Notes: a model not told the origin generated them from the letters alone. A stretch of 64,000 nt of DNA from Nocardia uniformis NBRC 13702 (GCF_001613345.1 NZ_BDCE01000073.1:1-64000), one strand, 5' to 3'; counted from the first letter of the stretch, positions 32,684 through 41,912 are shown. Made by a program: numbers and translations.

Positions 32684-33412
32684 ATGTCGCGAGGTAGGCT
32701 CAGCCAGGCCGAACGCCGCCAGATCGCACTGGGACTGGCGGACAATCTCCCGTACGCCCAGATCGCCCGGCGCCTCGAACGGCCCACCTCGACGATCACA
32801 CGGGAGGTGATGCGCAACGGCGGACCCACCGCCTACCGCGCCGACCTGGCCCAGCGCGCCACCGAACGCCGCGCCCACCAGCGCCGCCAGGCCGCGCCCC
32901 GAGAGCAGCAAACAGCGACGCAAGTGCATGGACGCGATTCCGAGGCCGTGCGCTCCTACGAGGAGACGTTCACCACCCTGCTCATCGCACAGGGCATGCC
33001 CACCATGATGGCCCGGGTACTGACCTGCCTTTTCACCGCTGACACGGGCAGCTCCGCCGTGTCCGAACTCGTAGCGCGCCTCCAGGTCACCCCGGCCTCG
33101 ATCTCGAAGGCGATCGCGTCCCTCGAACGCGAGGGCCTGGTGCGCCGCGAACGCGACGAACGCCGCCGCGAGCGCTACTTCGTCGATGACAATGTCTGGT
33201 ATCAGTCGACGATCGAGAGCGCGCGCGGCATCGCCAAGGTCGCCGAGATTACCCGCCAAGGCGTCGATATCTACGGCCGCGGCACCTTGGTCGCCACCCG
33301 CCTGGAAAACATGGCCCGCTTCAGCGACTTCATCAGCGAAAGCATCCTGCGTGCCGCAGCGCAGGGCCGCGAGGTCCTCTACACGAAACCCGAAACGAGC
33401 CCCGGCGTATAG
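32684..33412 (+). CDS. HTH regulator, IS30-like HTH plus winged helix
   Basis: A 242-residue regulator with two DNA-binding parts. Residues about 5-45 (LSQAERRQIALGLADNLPYA, then RPTSTITREVMRNGG) are like the helix-turn-helix of IS30-type transposases; residues about 100-180 are a MarR/GbsR-like winged helix (LQVTPASISKAIASLEREGL). ATG at 32684 follows GAGGAG. The paralog at 34819 has about 80 more residues at its C-terminus; here the frame ends where a Tn3-transposase fragment begins, so the 3' end may have been lost. Confidence 0.78.
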   Translation: MSRGRLSQAERRQIALGLADNLPYAQIARRLERPTSTITREVMRNGGPTAYRADLAQRATERRAHQRRQAAPREQQTATQVHGRDSEAVRSYEETFTTLLIAQGMPTMMARVLTCLFTADTGSSAVSELVARLQVTPASISKAIASLEREGLVRRERDERRRERYFVDDNVWYQSTIESARGIAKVAEITRQGVDIYGRGTLVATRLENMARFSDFISESILRAAAQGREVLYTKPETSPGV

Positions 33413-33530
33413 CGCCGTACTTCTCGAGCGCCGCCGCGAGGGCGTTCTGCCGACCCGAAGCCGACAGCTTGTCGACCAGCAGCGACGCGGTGGCGTGCCC
33501 GAACTTCAGCGACCCGGCCAGCGCGCAGGC
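33405..33530 (-). pseudogene. Tn3-family transposase fragment
   Basis: About 110 bases match 39160-39260 of the larger transposase remnant on the same strand (reading SLKFGHATASLLVDKLSASG). It lies directly after the end of the regulator gene and before the beta-lactamase gene. No ends or inverted repeats of a transposon are visible. Confidence 0.7.
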
Positions 33531-33544
33531 CCGCTTCCACGGGG

Positions 33545-34603
33545 TCAGTCGAATTCGGCCCTGAGCAGATCGGTGAGCACGCCGATCGGATCGCACCAAA
33601 CCCCGTGTGCCCATTCGCCGTTGACATTGGCGACGAGGACGTGGTGACCGTCACCGGTGCCGTACGCGTATGTCCACGAACCGAACAGCGCCCCGCCCAT
33701 ACCCCACAGTGCGACGCCGGAGGGCAGGGTCACCGAGGAGATGCCGAGGCCGTAGCCGGTGTTCGCGATCCAATTCTCGGTGGGCACGGTTCGCAACATC
33801 TCGGCCTGTTCGGCGGGGTGGAGCAGCTGGCCGCCGAGCAAGGCCGCGAAGAAGCGGTGCAGGTCACCGAGGGTGGAGATCATGCCGCCCGCCGCACCGA
33901 ACATGGAGACATCCAACTCGGTCGCGTCGTGGATCACGGCGTCGGTGCTCGAGTCGAACAGCTTCGTGTAGTGGCGCGAGTGCGGTCCCTCGATCGCAGG
34001 GTCGCTGCCGTGCGGCAGGGAGGTCACGGTGAGGCCGAGCGGCTCGATGAGGTGGCGGCGGAGTTCGTCGTGCAGGGACGCGCCGGCCACCGCCTCGACG
34101 ACCAGTCCGGCAAGGATGTAGTTGGTGTTGCTGTAACCCCAGTTCGTGCCCGGCGCGAAGGTGGGCGGGTGCGCGACAGCGATATTGACGAGCACCGACG
34201 GGGAGTGGGTTTCGTAGTGGTTCAACGCTTCTCGGTCGTCGGTGTAGTTGAACAGCCCGCTGGTGTGGTTCAGCAATTGACGCACGGTGATCGCGTCACC
34301 GTCATTGCCGTTGCCTCGCACCATATTCGGCAGCCATTGGTGCACCGTATCGTCGAGGCCCAGAAGCCCCTCACCCACGAGTTTCAGCAGCACGGTGGCT
34401 ACGAAGGTCTTGGTGATGCTGCCGATACGAAATCGGTGCTGCGGCAGGCGCGGTTGTTCGGTGGCGGTGTCGGCAACGCCCGCCGTGCCGAACCACTGCC
34501 GCCCCTCGTCGCGTACCTCGGCAATGATCCCGGGTACACCGCCTTCGGATACCGCCCGATCGAGCACGTCCTGAATCGCGGTAGGGGCTGTCGTTTTCGT
34601 CAT
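33545..34603 (-). CDS. serine beta-lactamase-fold hydrolase
   Basis: A 352-residue class C/EstB-type protein. The SxxK motif is SITK (in RIGSITKTF) and the YxN motif is YSN (WGYSNTNY); WGMGGALFGSWTYAYG is near the third motif region. It has no signal peptide, so it is probably a cytoplasmic esterase or D-amino peptidase rather than an antibiotic-resistance enzyme. ATG at 34603 follows AAAGGAA. It is divergent from the regulator at 34819, with GTTGC-type sites between. Confidence 0.85.
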   Translation of the reverse strand: MTKTTAPTAIQDVLDRAVSEGGVPGIIAEVRDEGRQWFGTAGVADTATEQPRLPQHRFRIGSITKTFVATVLLKLVGEGLLGLDDTVHQWLPNMVRGNGNDGDAITVRQLLNHTSGLFNYTDDREALNHYETHSPSVLVNIAVAHPPTFAPGTNWGYSNTNYILAGLVVEAVAGASLHDELRRHLIEPLGLTVTSLPHGSDPAIEGPHSRHYTKLFDSSTDAVIHDATELDVSMFGAAGGMISTLGDLHRFFAALLGGQLLHPAEQAEMLRTVPTENWIANTGYGLGISSVTLPSGVALWGMGGALFGSWTYAYGTGDGHHVLVANVNGEWAHGVWCDPIGVLTDLLRAEFD

Positions 34604-34664
34604 ATCGATTCCTTTGCTTCGTCTATGGACCGCCACGAAAGCTATATCGAGATTTCGAAGGTCA

Positions 34665-34760
34665 GCAACGCTTAGCGTCTGCATATATGCCATTTCACCT
34701 GCAAATATTCGGAAATCGTTGCAATAGCGGTGCCGGCAAACGCAATGATCCGTTGCAATG
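34665..34760. promoter_or_regulatory. GTTGC-type sites upstream of second regulator
   Basis: GCAACG (34665), CGTTGCAAT (34717-34725) and CGTTGCAATG (34751-34760) lie in the divergent interval. GCATATATGC at 34681-34690 is a separate perfect palindrome. The CGTTGCAWT core is shared with 32609-32618. Confidence 0.55.
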
Positions 34761-34818
34761 ACCAGGCGGGTTAACGCAGACTGAATCCGACCCCGATCCG
34801 GAAGGAAACCGCGTACCC

Positions 34819-35781
34819 ATGCCCGGAGGCAGGCTGACCGAGCAGGACCGCAGGCAGATCGCGTCCGGACTCGCCGCCGGGCTCGACTACGCCGAGATCG
34901 CCCGGCGGGTGGGCAGACCCACCTCGACCGTCACCCGTGAGGTAGCGCGCAACGCTGGACCGGCCGGCTACCGGGCCGACCTTGCGCAGCGAGCCACTCG
35001 GCGGCGAGCCCGACGGCGCATAGCGGCTGCGCCGCAGTCACTTTCGGAGGCAACCCGCGGCCGTGATGACGAAAGAGTTCGTGAATTCGCTGAACAGTTC
35101 GCGGGATTGATGGTCGATTCCGGCGTGCCTCGGATGGCGGCTCGCGTGCTGGCGTCGCTGTTCACCACCGATTCGGGCAGCGCGACGGCGGCTGAACTCG
35201 CCCGGCAGTTGCAGGTGAGTCCCGCGTCGATTTCGAAGGCCGTCGCCTACCTCGACGGGCTCGAGGTGATCCGCCGTGCCCGTGAGGGGCGGTGCGAACG
35301 CTATATCCTCGACGACCGTGTGTGGTTCGAGGCCTGGTCCGATAGCGCCCACACGACCAACCGGTGGGCGGCGGCCGCCGAGCGCGGAGCTGAAATCTTC
35401 GGTGTGACAACACCGGTCGGTGCGCGACTCGAGCATATGGGCCTGTTCTTCGCCCGACTCGGGCGCGATATCGTGGGCGGCCCCGTGGATATCGTCGCGG
35501 GCGAGCACGCGCTCACCGTCATCGCCGCACTCGTGCACGCGGCCATGCCGCTCACCCCGGAGCAGCTTGCCGCCGCGCTGGATTGGCCCCTGGAGCGGGT
35601 GATTTCGGCGCTGCACGACGCCGACCGCCATCCCGACCTCGCGGACCCGGTCGTAGTCTGCGGCAACGAGGCCGGGGCCTACTACGTGGTCGCACGGACC
35701 GATCGCCTCACCACCGCCCAGCGGCGACGGCTTGCCCCGGACGGTTCCTGTTCCACGTCATCGCCATCATGGACGCGATGA
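34819..35781 (+). CDS. HTH regulator, IS30-like HTH plus winged helix
   Basis: A 320-residue paralog of the 32684 product: LTEQDRRQIASGLAAGLDYA and RPTSTVTREVARNAG (IS30-like HTH), then LQVSPASISKAVAYLDGLEV (winged helix), and a further helical C-terminal region ending in VVARTDRLTTAQRRRL. GAAGGAAA lies 14 bases upstream of the ATG. It probably controls the divergent beta-lactamase-fold gene and perhaps itself. Confidence 0.82.
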   Translation: MPGGRLTEQDRRQIASGLAAGLDYAEIARRVGRPTSTVTREVARNAGPAGYRADLAQRATRRRARRRIAAAPQSLSEATRGRDDERVREFAEQFAGLMVDSGVPRMAARVLASLFTTDSGSATAAELARQLQVSPASISKAVAYLDGLEVIRRAREGRCERYILDDRVWFEAWSDSAHTTNRWAAAAERGAEIFGVTTPVGARLEHMGLFFARLGRDIVGGPVDIVAGEHALTVIAALVHAAMPLTPEQLAAALDWPLERVISALHDADRHPDLADPVVVCGNEAGAYYVVARTDRLTTAQRRRLAPDGSCSTSSPSWTR

Positions 35782-36157
35782 CTACGGACCTCAACCCCGA
35801 ACGCGACCACCTGGGGTTCCGGTAGTATCCGCCGACAAAACAACGGATATGGCGTAGGCCCTGGTCGGGGATGGCGTTGAGACGGGAATTTCGGCTGGCT
35901 ACTGGTTGTCTGGACGCTGGAGGACCTAGGTCTGGAGGCGGTTGCGCAGGTCGGTTTCCTCGGGCGTGAAAGCGAGGCGACAGAAGGGTGCTTGCCCGTG
36001 TTCTTTCCGGTGAATTTTTCGCACCAGCCGCACGGGGCAGTCACCGAACCCGCCAACGCGCTGGCACTGGAAGATCAACGGGCAGAGATCATCTGAAGCT
36101 CGCCACCTCATGGGCAGACGCGCTGAAATGCAGAATTGAGTCTGTTCATCGGACGTG
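35782..36157. other. gap with one weak small ORF
   Basis: No confident gene. A minus-strand frame at 35926-36111 (61 codons, three or four Cys, ending FTPEETDLRNRLQT) is open and has a plausible composition, but it has no ribosome-binding site and I recognise no family. The rest shows nothing. Confidence 0.3.
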
Positions 36158-36841
36158 TCAGCCTTCTTGCTCTGCCAGTGCGGCCGTCGTCAGGGTGAGG
36201 TGTCGAGTCAGTATGTCGGCGGCGGTGTCGGGGTCACGGGCCAGCGCCGCCTCCTCCAATCGGCGATGCTCGTCAATGCCGTCGCGCTCAGGGTTACGGT
36301 GTGCCGACCAGCGGCGGGCAAGCTCGCTCGCGACCCACAGCCGGTCGAAGGTTTCCAGCAACACCGGGTTGCCGCACCCTTCCAAGAGTGTGCGATGGAA
36401 TACCCGATGGGCCTCGGCCCATTCTTCGCTGTAGTACTCGCCGTCCTGCGGGGTGAATACCGGTGTGCGCGCCAAGCGGTGGTGGGCAGCTCGTACGTCG
36501 CCTTCCCATTTGACGTCACCACGTTCGATCGACATGCGTAGCAGGACTGGCTCGATGGTCCGGCGGGCCTCCCCGATCTGATGCCAGCGGTGAGCGGAAA
36601 GAGCCGGGACCGCGAAGCCGCGATTGGTCAGCCGTTCGGCCAAGCCCTCGCCAACCAGCCGCACCAGAGCCTCGCGCACCACGGCCAGGCTCACACCGTG
36701 TTGCCTGGCCAGATCCTGCGGCTTGAGCGCGTCACTGGGCGCGTACTCGCCGCGCATGATCGCGTTTCGCAGTTGTGCGTAGACCTGCTCGGAAAGCATC
36801 TGCTTCGCCGGCTGGGTTGGAGTGGAGACTGTCCTAGTCAT
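36158..36841 (-). CDS. GntR family regulator with FCD domain
   Basis: A 227-residue FadR-type regulator. Winged helix: LSEQVYAQLRNAIMRGEYAP and DLARQHGVSLAVVREALVRL; the FCD effector domain is helical (RRTIEPVLLRMSIERG, FHRTLLEGCGNPVLLETFDR). ATG at 36841 is chosen over a longer frame. It diverges from the PEBP/SDR operon at 36931, so it probably controls these genes. Confidence 0.88.
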   Translation of the reverse strand: MTRTVSTPTQPAKQMLSEQVYAQLRNAIMRGEYAPSDALKPQDLARQHGVSLAVVREALVRLVGEGLAERLTNRGFAVPALSAHRWHQIGEARRTIEPVLLRMSIERGDVKWEGDVRAAHHRLARTPVFTPQDGEYYSEEWAEAHRVFHRTLLEGCGNPVLLETFDRLWVASELARRWSAHRNPERDGIDEHRRLEEAALARDPDTAADILTRHLTLTTAALAEQEG

Positions 36842-36856
36842 CACTCGATCATAGAC

Positions 36857-36869
36857 GATTTGCCAAATC
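36857..36869. promoter_or_regulatory. candidate operator of the FCD regulator
   Basis: GATTT and AAATC flank GCC, about 60 bases upstream of the PEBP gene and 16 upstream of the regulator. The local DNA is A/T-rich compared with its surroundings, as expected for a promoter. Confidence 0.4.
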
Positions 36870-36930
36870 ATCGATTATTTCTGTTATCGTCGATCTTGCA
36901 TATCCGGTACGACTCGAAAGGCGCGACACG

Positions 36931-37464
36931 ATGAGCGCAAACGATCCCTTCTCCCGCCTCCCCGAGGCAGCCGCATTCACGCTCACCAGCACCACCGTGA
37001 ACGACGGTGCCGCCTGGCCGCCTGCGCAGTGGTCCTCCGGCACCCCCGGCGGCAAAGACGTTTCCCCGCAACTGAATTGGAGCGGCGCCCCAGCAGGCAC
37101 CAAGAGCTACGCCGTTACCGTGTACGACCCCGATGCCCCCACCGGCTCCGGCTTCTGGCACTGGGCCGTCGCCAACATCCCGGCCACGACCACGACCCTC
37201 TCCGAGGGCGTCGGAGACGACACAGGTAGCGGCTTGCCGCTCGGCTCCTTCCAATTGCCCAACGACGCGCGCCTACCTCGATACATCGGTGCGGCACCGC
37301 CGGCAGGGCACGGTAAGCACCGCTATTTCGTCACCGTGCACGCTCTGGATGTGGATGACATCGGCATCGCCTCCGACTCCACGCCCGCTCTGCTCGGATT
37401 CACTATCGCCGGCCACATCTTGGGCCGAGCCACGCTCGTCGCCACGGCCGAGGCACTGCAGTGA
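36931..37464 (+). CDS. YbhB/YbcL family (PEBP-like) protein
   Basis: A 177-residue phosphatidylethanolamine-binding-protein homolog. The ligand-pocket motifs are YDPDAPTGSGFWHWAVANIP and GKHRYFVTVHAL. No signal peptide is present. ATG at 36931 has GAAAGG upstream. The stop overlaps the GTG of the next gene. In bacteria this family is of unclear role. Confidence 0.9.
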   Translation: MSANDPFSRLPEAAAFTLTSTTVNDGAAWPPAQWSSGTPGGKDVSPQLNWSGAPAGTKSYAVTVYDPDAPTGSGFWHWAVANIPATTTTLSEGVGDDTGSGLPLGSFQLPNDARLPRYIGAAPPAGHGKHRYFVTVHALDVDDIGIASDSTPALLGFTIAGHILGRATLVATAEALQ

Positions 37465-37742
37465 ATTCGGTTCGAATCGCAGGTTCCGCCGCCAACGCGG
37501 ATTCGTCGTCGATGACCGACTCGATCCCCTGCGATGTCGAGATCGTTCGTCACTCGCAGCGCGACGGTGACGCCATCGTCCGCTGGGCCGAGGTCAACGT
37601 GAACGGCATACCGATGCCGGCCACCGGCGAGCCGCGGGTCGTGCACACGACTCTCGGCACGCACGTCACGCTGGACCTGACCGCAACTTCGGTCAGCATC
37701 CGGACCGAGGACCGGACAAGAGAACTCAAGGAAAAGCTGTGA
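37461..37742 (+). CDS. small hypothetical protein
   Basis: A 93-residue ORF. GTG at 37461 overlaps the PEBP stop (GTGA), which favours it; ATG at 37512 would give 76 residues. The core (IVRHSQRDGDAIVRWAEVNV) has no known family. Its TGA overlaps the GTG of the SDR gene, so it is the middle cistron of a coupled operon. Confidence 0.65.
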   Translation: MNSVRIAGSAANADSSSMTDSIPCDVEIVRHSQRDGDAIVRWAEVNVNGIPMPATGEPRVVHTTLGTHVTLDLTATSVSIRTEDRTRELKEKL

Positions 37743-38581
37743 GCGACAACGATATCGACCGCATGGTCGATCGAACTGTGCTGATCACGGGTGCGACGGA
37801 CGGCCTCGGCCGCGAACTCGCGGTGCGGCTCGGTGCAGCGGGTGCCCGGCTGATCCTGCACGGCCGCAACCCCGATCGGGCCGCAGCGGTCGCCGCCGAG
37901 GTAACAGCCGCGAGCGGACACGCTCCGCTGATCATCCTGGCTGATCTGTCGCGACTTGCGGACGTGGACCGGCTGGCCGACGAGATCATCGCCCGTACTT
38001 CGCGATTGGATGTGCTCGTGAACAATGCTGGCACCGGCGGCCGGCCTGACGGGAAACGCGAACTCAGCGCCGACGGCAACGAATTACTTTGGGCGGTCAA
38101 CCATCTGGCCCCGTATCGGCTGACACGGCGGCTGCTTCCGCTGCTACAGGCCTCAGCTCCGGCGCGGGTGGTGAACGTAGCCTCCGCCGGGCAGCAGGAG
38201 ATCGACCTCGACGATCCGACCCCCGAGCACGACTACGACGCATATACCGCGTACTGCCGAGCCAAGCTGGCGATGATCATGGCGACCATCGAGTACGCAG
38301 CGGACCTCGACGGAACCGGTGTCACCGTGAATGCCCTGCACCCGGCCACCCTCATGGCGACGACCATGGTGCGCGAATCCGGCGCTACCGCGATCAGCAC
38401 TGTCGCCGAAGGCGCAGACGCGACCCTCCGGCTGATCTGCGATCCGGGCTTGTCACAGATGACAGGCCAGTATTTCAACGGCACCAGGCAGAGCCATCCG
38501 CACGCGCAGGCCCACGATCCGAAGGCGCGCCGTCGCCTGCTCGAAATCAGTGACACCGAAGTCATTTCGGCGGTGGGCTGA
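37739..38581 (+). CDS. SDR family oxidoreductase
   Basis: A 280-residue short-chain dehydrogenase. Cofactor loop TGATDGLG, NNAG motif, catalytic Ser in NVASAGQQ and YxxxK as YCRAK. The Arg in HGRNPDR after the second strand suggests NADPH. GTG at 37739 overlaps the previous stop. It ends the operon begun by the PEBP gene and is followed by a hairpin. Substrate unknown. Confidence 0.9.
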   Translation: MSDNDIDRMVDRTVLITGATDGLGRELAVRLGAAGARLILHGRNPDRAAAVAAEVTAASGHAPLIILADLSRLADVDRLADEIIARTSRLDVLVNNAGTGGRPDGKRELSADGNELLWAVNHLAPYRLTRRLLPLLQASAPARVVNVASAGQQEIDLDDPTPEHDYDAYTAYCRAKLAMIMATIEYAADLDGTGVTVNALHPATLMATTMVRESGATAISTVAEGADATLRLICDPGLSQMTGQYFNGTRQSHPHAQAHDPKARRRLLEISDTEVISAVG

Positions 38582-38585
38582 GGTA

Positions 38586-38625
38586 GTGGGCCGGTAGAAG
38601 CGCCTCGTGTGACCTATCGGCCCAC
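38586..38625 (+). terminator. hairpin after SDR gene
   Basis: GTGGGCCGGTAG (38586-38597) and CTATCGGCCCAC (38614-38625) pair over 12 positions with one G-T-type mismatch and a 16-base loop, starting five bases after the SDR stop. Confidence 0.55.
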
Positions 38626-38737
38626 CACCCCCGAATCTGCAGATTGTGTCCTTCGTCGAACGCACTGTCATAGCTGCATAGCGCGCGGTTCGAAACGGCT
38701 ACGGCTGGATGTCAAGCAGGACCGTGACGCCCAGATA

Positions 38738-39985
38738 TCAGAACAGTGTGTCGCGCATGCGCAGGGGTCGATACCCGGTCGGGCCGAGCTGGGCCAGCTC
38801 GGCGTCGATGTCGACCTCGATCGCGCCGAAGAAGTTGATGTTCTCGCTATGTGCCGGCGACACGTGAGCCAGCACTACATCATCCACCCGGCGGCCCTCA
38901 CGCCGCATCTGCTCCACAGCGAGTCCGAAATACTCAGTCGTCCAGGCAATTACGGCATTGGTGGCCAGGGTCAGGCACCACATCTGTTCGGCCTGGTCCT
39001 CCAGATGCCGCGCCCGGATCATGCCCTCGTGGGCGTAGAGCAGGCCGCGTTTGAGCGCGTGGACCGACTCGCCCCTGTTCAGCTGGCGAGCGATCTTGCG
39101 CCGATAGTCCGGATCCGATAGATAGCGGGCGGCGTAGATCGTACGGCGAAGCGCCCCATACTCTTTCAACGCCGCCGCTAGCGCGTTCTGCCGACTCGAC
39201 GCCGACAGCTTCCCGACCAGCATCGACGCGGTCGCATGCCCGAACTTCAGCGACCCGGTCAGCCGAAGCAGATCGTCGTAGTGCTCGCCGATGAGGTCCA
39301 AGTTCAGTTTGCGGGTCAACAGCGGCACGGCACACGGGAACCGCGACTCGATGTCGGACCGCGACCCCGGCCGGTACAGGGTGATCTTGCCCAGATCCCG
39401 GATACGCGGCGAGAGCTGCATACCGAGCAGGTCGAACAGTGCAAAGTTGACCAGGGTCACCCCGTGAGTATCTGTCGCGTGCTCGGTGATCGGCAGATCT
39501 GTTGCGTTGCCCAGGATCTCGTCCAGCACGTAGTGCGCCTCGCGCCGCGTCGTGACGATCACCTTGATGCCGTAGGTGGTGTGCTGATCGGTCACATGGG
39601 TGTAGGTCGATAAGCCCTGCTCGGCGAAGAAATGCGGAACCGTGCGGGCGGTGGTCGATTTGCCGCGGGTCGGGAACCGCTGCCCGTCACTGGAGGACAG
39701 GGTGCCACCACCGAAAGTTGCGGTGAGCGGCAGCCTTTGGTGGTAGTCGACAATCGCCAAGTTCGCCGCACGCAGCGTCTCCTCCCGCACATACCATTCC
39801 TCGGTCCAGCGCAGAATGTCGTAGGAGATGCCACACGCGTCGGCCATGCTGGCCAGCCCGAGGTTGGTCGCATTGGCCAGCAGGACCGCGATGAGGTTGC
39901 GTTTGAGCTCGGAGCTGCGGGCCTGCTTGCCGGTGGCACGGTCGGCAAGATCGCGTTCGCGGCTGTGCGGGACAAGATCTGCACC
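38738..39985 (-). pseudogene. tnpA: Tn3-family transposase, 3' half
   Basis: The minus-strand frame covers the C-terminal catalytic half of a Tn3 TnpA. The three catalytic positions appear kept: Asp in SSSDGQRF, Asp in ATDTHGVT and Glu in NRGESVHAL, and the protein ends normally (TGYRPLRMRDTLF). The first ATG is at 39847, but similarity (LIAVLLANATNLGLASMADA) extends upstream to about 39985. The N-terminal 550 or so residues of a full TnpA are absent and no resolvase or 38-bp terminal repeats are seen, so it is a dead fragment. A shorter piece lies at 33405-33530. Confidence 0.82.
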
Positions 39986-40073
39986 CGGTCGCCGCCGAGC
40001 GACGAGGGTTTCTCGCGGCCGGCGATGGTGGGCAGATAATGCCAGAGCTCACCGTGGGCGGGCGTAGCGGCGG

Positions 40074-40247
40074 TTACCACGTGGCGCCGTCGGCGCGAAT
40101 CGCGTCGGCCAAGGCGACGCGTTCGGCCTCGGCCTCGGCGAAGTGCGCGGTGGTATCTCGGCCCTGGGCGCGTTCGTAGTCAGCGGCGATATGGGCGGAA
40201 TTGCTGAGCAACTTGTCGCGCAGAGCCGACTCCACGAAGGCCACTAT
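40074..40247 (-). other. ORF fragment between Tn3 remnant and nuo terminator
   Basis: A frame of about 57 codons (from GTG at 40247) with coding-like content (LLSNSAHIAADYERAQGRDT, ending ADGATW). A second open stretch in another phase follows at 39968-40080 (ELWHYLPTIAGREKP). Neither matches a family I know. They may be pieces of a gene cut by the transposon. Confidence 0.3.
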
Positions 40248-40252
40248 ATGCG

Positions 40253-40287
40253 GGCAGGCCCGCCGCGATAGTCGCGACGGGCCTGCC
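40253..40287 (-). terminator. terminator of the nuo operon
   Basis: GGCAGGCCCG (40253-40262) pairs with CGGGCCTGCC (40278-40287), and inside it CGCGA pairs with TCGCG, giving one long, nearly continuous stem. It begins 18 bases after the nuoN stop. Confidence 0.75.
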
Positions 40288-40304
40288 AATGGAGCAGCAG
40301 CGGA

Positions 40305-41912
40305 TCAGCTGGTGAACACCGCCGCCTGTTCCGCCAGATTCAGCAGCGGCTGCGGGAAGAAGCCGAGTACCACGGTGGCTGCCGCGGTGACCGCGACAAT
40401 GGTGGTAGTGAGGGTCGGGTAGACCAGCGTCGGGGGGTCTGTGGGCGGGTCGGTGAAGAACATCAGGACGATGACTCGGACGTAGAAGAACGCCGCGATG
40501 GCGCTGGTGACTACGCCGACGATCACCAGCGGGGTCGCCCCGCCGGAGGCCGCCGCCTCGAATACCGCGAACTTGCCGACGAAACCGCTCGTCAGCGGGA
40601 TGCCCGCGAAGGACAGCAGGAAAAGCGCGAAAATCGATGCGAGCCAAGGAGACCGGCGGCCCAGACCGGCCCAGGCGGACAGGTCGGTGGCTTCGTCGCC
40701 GTTGGCATCGCGGAGCAGGGTGACCACCGCGAACGCGCCGATGGTGCCGAGGCCGTAGGCGACGAGGTAGAACAGCGTCGAGGAGATGCCTGCGGTATTC
40801 GCCGCCACCAGTGCCGTGAGAATGAAACCGGCATGGGCGACCGAGGAATACGCGAGCATGCGCTTCATATCGGTCTGGGTGATGGCGAGGACCGCGCCGA
40901 GCACCATGGTGGCGATGGCGACGGCGGCCAGGATGGGACGCCAATCATCGCGCAGCCCGGGCACGCCCACGTACAGCACGCGCAGGAGTGCGCCGACGGC
41001 CGCGATCTTCGTTGCGGCGGCCATGAATCCGGTGATGGGGGTAGGTGCGCCCTGGTACACGTCGGGCACCCAGGACTGGAACGGCACCGCGCCGATCTTG
41101 AACAGCAGACCGACCGCCAGCAGCGCCACACCCAGAATGGCGAGGGTGTGATCACCGGAATCGCGGGCGACGGCGTCGGCTATGCCGGACAGGCGCACCG
41201 TCCCCGCGTACCCGTAGAGCAGCGCCATCCCGTAGAGGAAGAACGCCGACGAGAACGCGCCCAGCAGAAAGTACTTCAGCGCTGATTCCTGCGAGAGCAG
41301 CCGGTTGCGCCGCGCCAGCCCGCACAGCACGTACAGCGGGAAGGACAGCACCTCCAGTGCGATGAACATGGTCAGCAGATCGTTGGAGGCGGGGAAGAGC
41401 ATCAGCCCGCCTACCGCGAACATCAGCAGCGGGAACACCTCGGTGGTGGCGATTCCCGCTCGGGCAGCGGCGATTTCATCGGAGCTGCCCGGCATCGAGG
41501 CGGCCTGCGGCGTGAAGGCGTCGACGCCCTTGGACGCCGTCAGGCTCCAGGTGCCGGGACCTTCGCGGCGAATCGGCATCCGGTCGGCGCGACGCTCGGC
41601 AATGAACAGCAGACCGAGAATCGACACCACGAGGATGGTGCCCTGCAGGAACAGCGTCACCCCGTCGATGGCGACCGCACCGACCACGGCGGTCGACTCG
41701 GTGCCACGCAATCCGATGACCGCGCCCAATGCCACCGCGAGCCCGCCGAGCCCGAGCGCCACATGCGCCGGATAGCGAAATCGCCTGGGCAGGAACGCTT
41801 CCACCAGTACCCCGACCACGGCGACGCCGAACACGATGAGCATGGGGGACAGGTATCGGTACTCGATGCTGGGTGCGGGCACCGCGGCCGCGAGAATCAG
41901 AGGAGTACTCAC
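40305..41912 (-). CDS. nuoN: NADH-quinone oxidoreductase subunit N
   Basis: A 535-residue antiporter-like membrane subunit of complex I with about 14 segments. The conserved Lys/His channel pattern is seen around LALEVLSFPLYVLCGLARR (Glu of segment 5) and SALKYFLLGAFSSAFFLYG (Lys of segment 7). It starts with GTG in a GTGA overlap with nuoM and is the last gene of the operon. Confidence 0.95.
   Translation of the reverse strand: MSTPLILAAAVPAPSIEYRYLSPMLIVFGVAVVGVLVEAFLPRRFRYPAHVALGLGGLAVALGAVIGLRGTESTAVVGAVAIDGVTLFLQGTILVVSILGLLFIAERRADRMPIRREGPGTWSLTASKGVDAFTPQAASMPGSSDEIAAARAGIATTEVFPLLMFAVGGLMLFPASNDLLTMFIALEVLSFPLYVLCGLARRNRLLSQESALKYFLLGAFSSAFFLYGMALLYGYAGTVRLSGIADAVARDSGDHTLAILGVALLAVGLLFKIGAVPFQSWVPDVYQGAPTPITGFMAAATKIAAVGALLRVLYVGVPGLRDDWRPILAAVAIATMVLGAVLAITQTDMKRMLAYSSVAHAGFILTALVAANTAGISSTLFYLVAYGLGTIGAFAVVTLLRDANGDEATDLSAWAGLGRRSPWLASIFALFLLSFAGIPLTSGFVGKFAVFEAAASGGATPLVIVGVVTSAIAAFFYVRVIVLMFFTDPPTDPPTLVYPTLTTTIVAVTAAATVVLGFFPQPLLNLAEQAAVFTS

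Noticed and set aside
38738-39847. Treating the Tn3 remnant as an active transposase
   Set aside because: The catalytic half is intact but the N-terminal DNA-binding half and the terminal repeats are missing.
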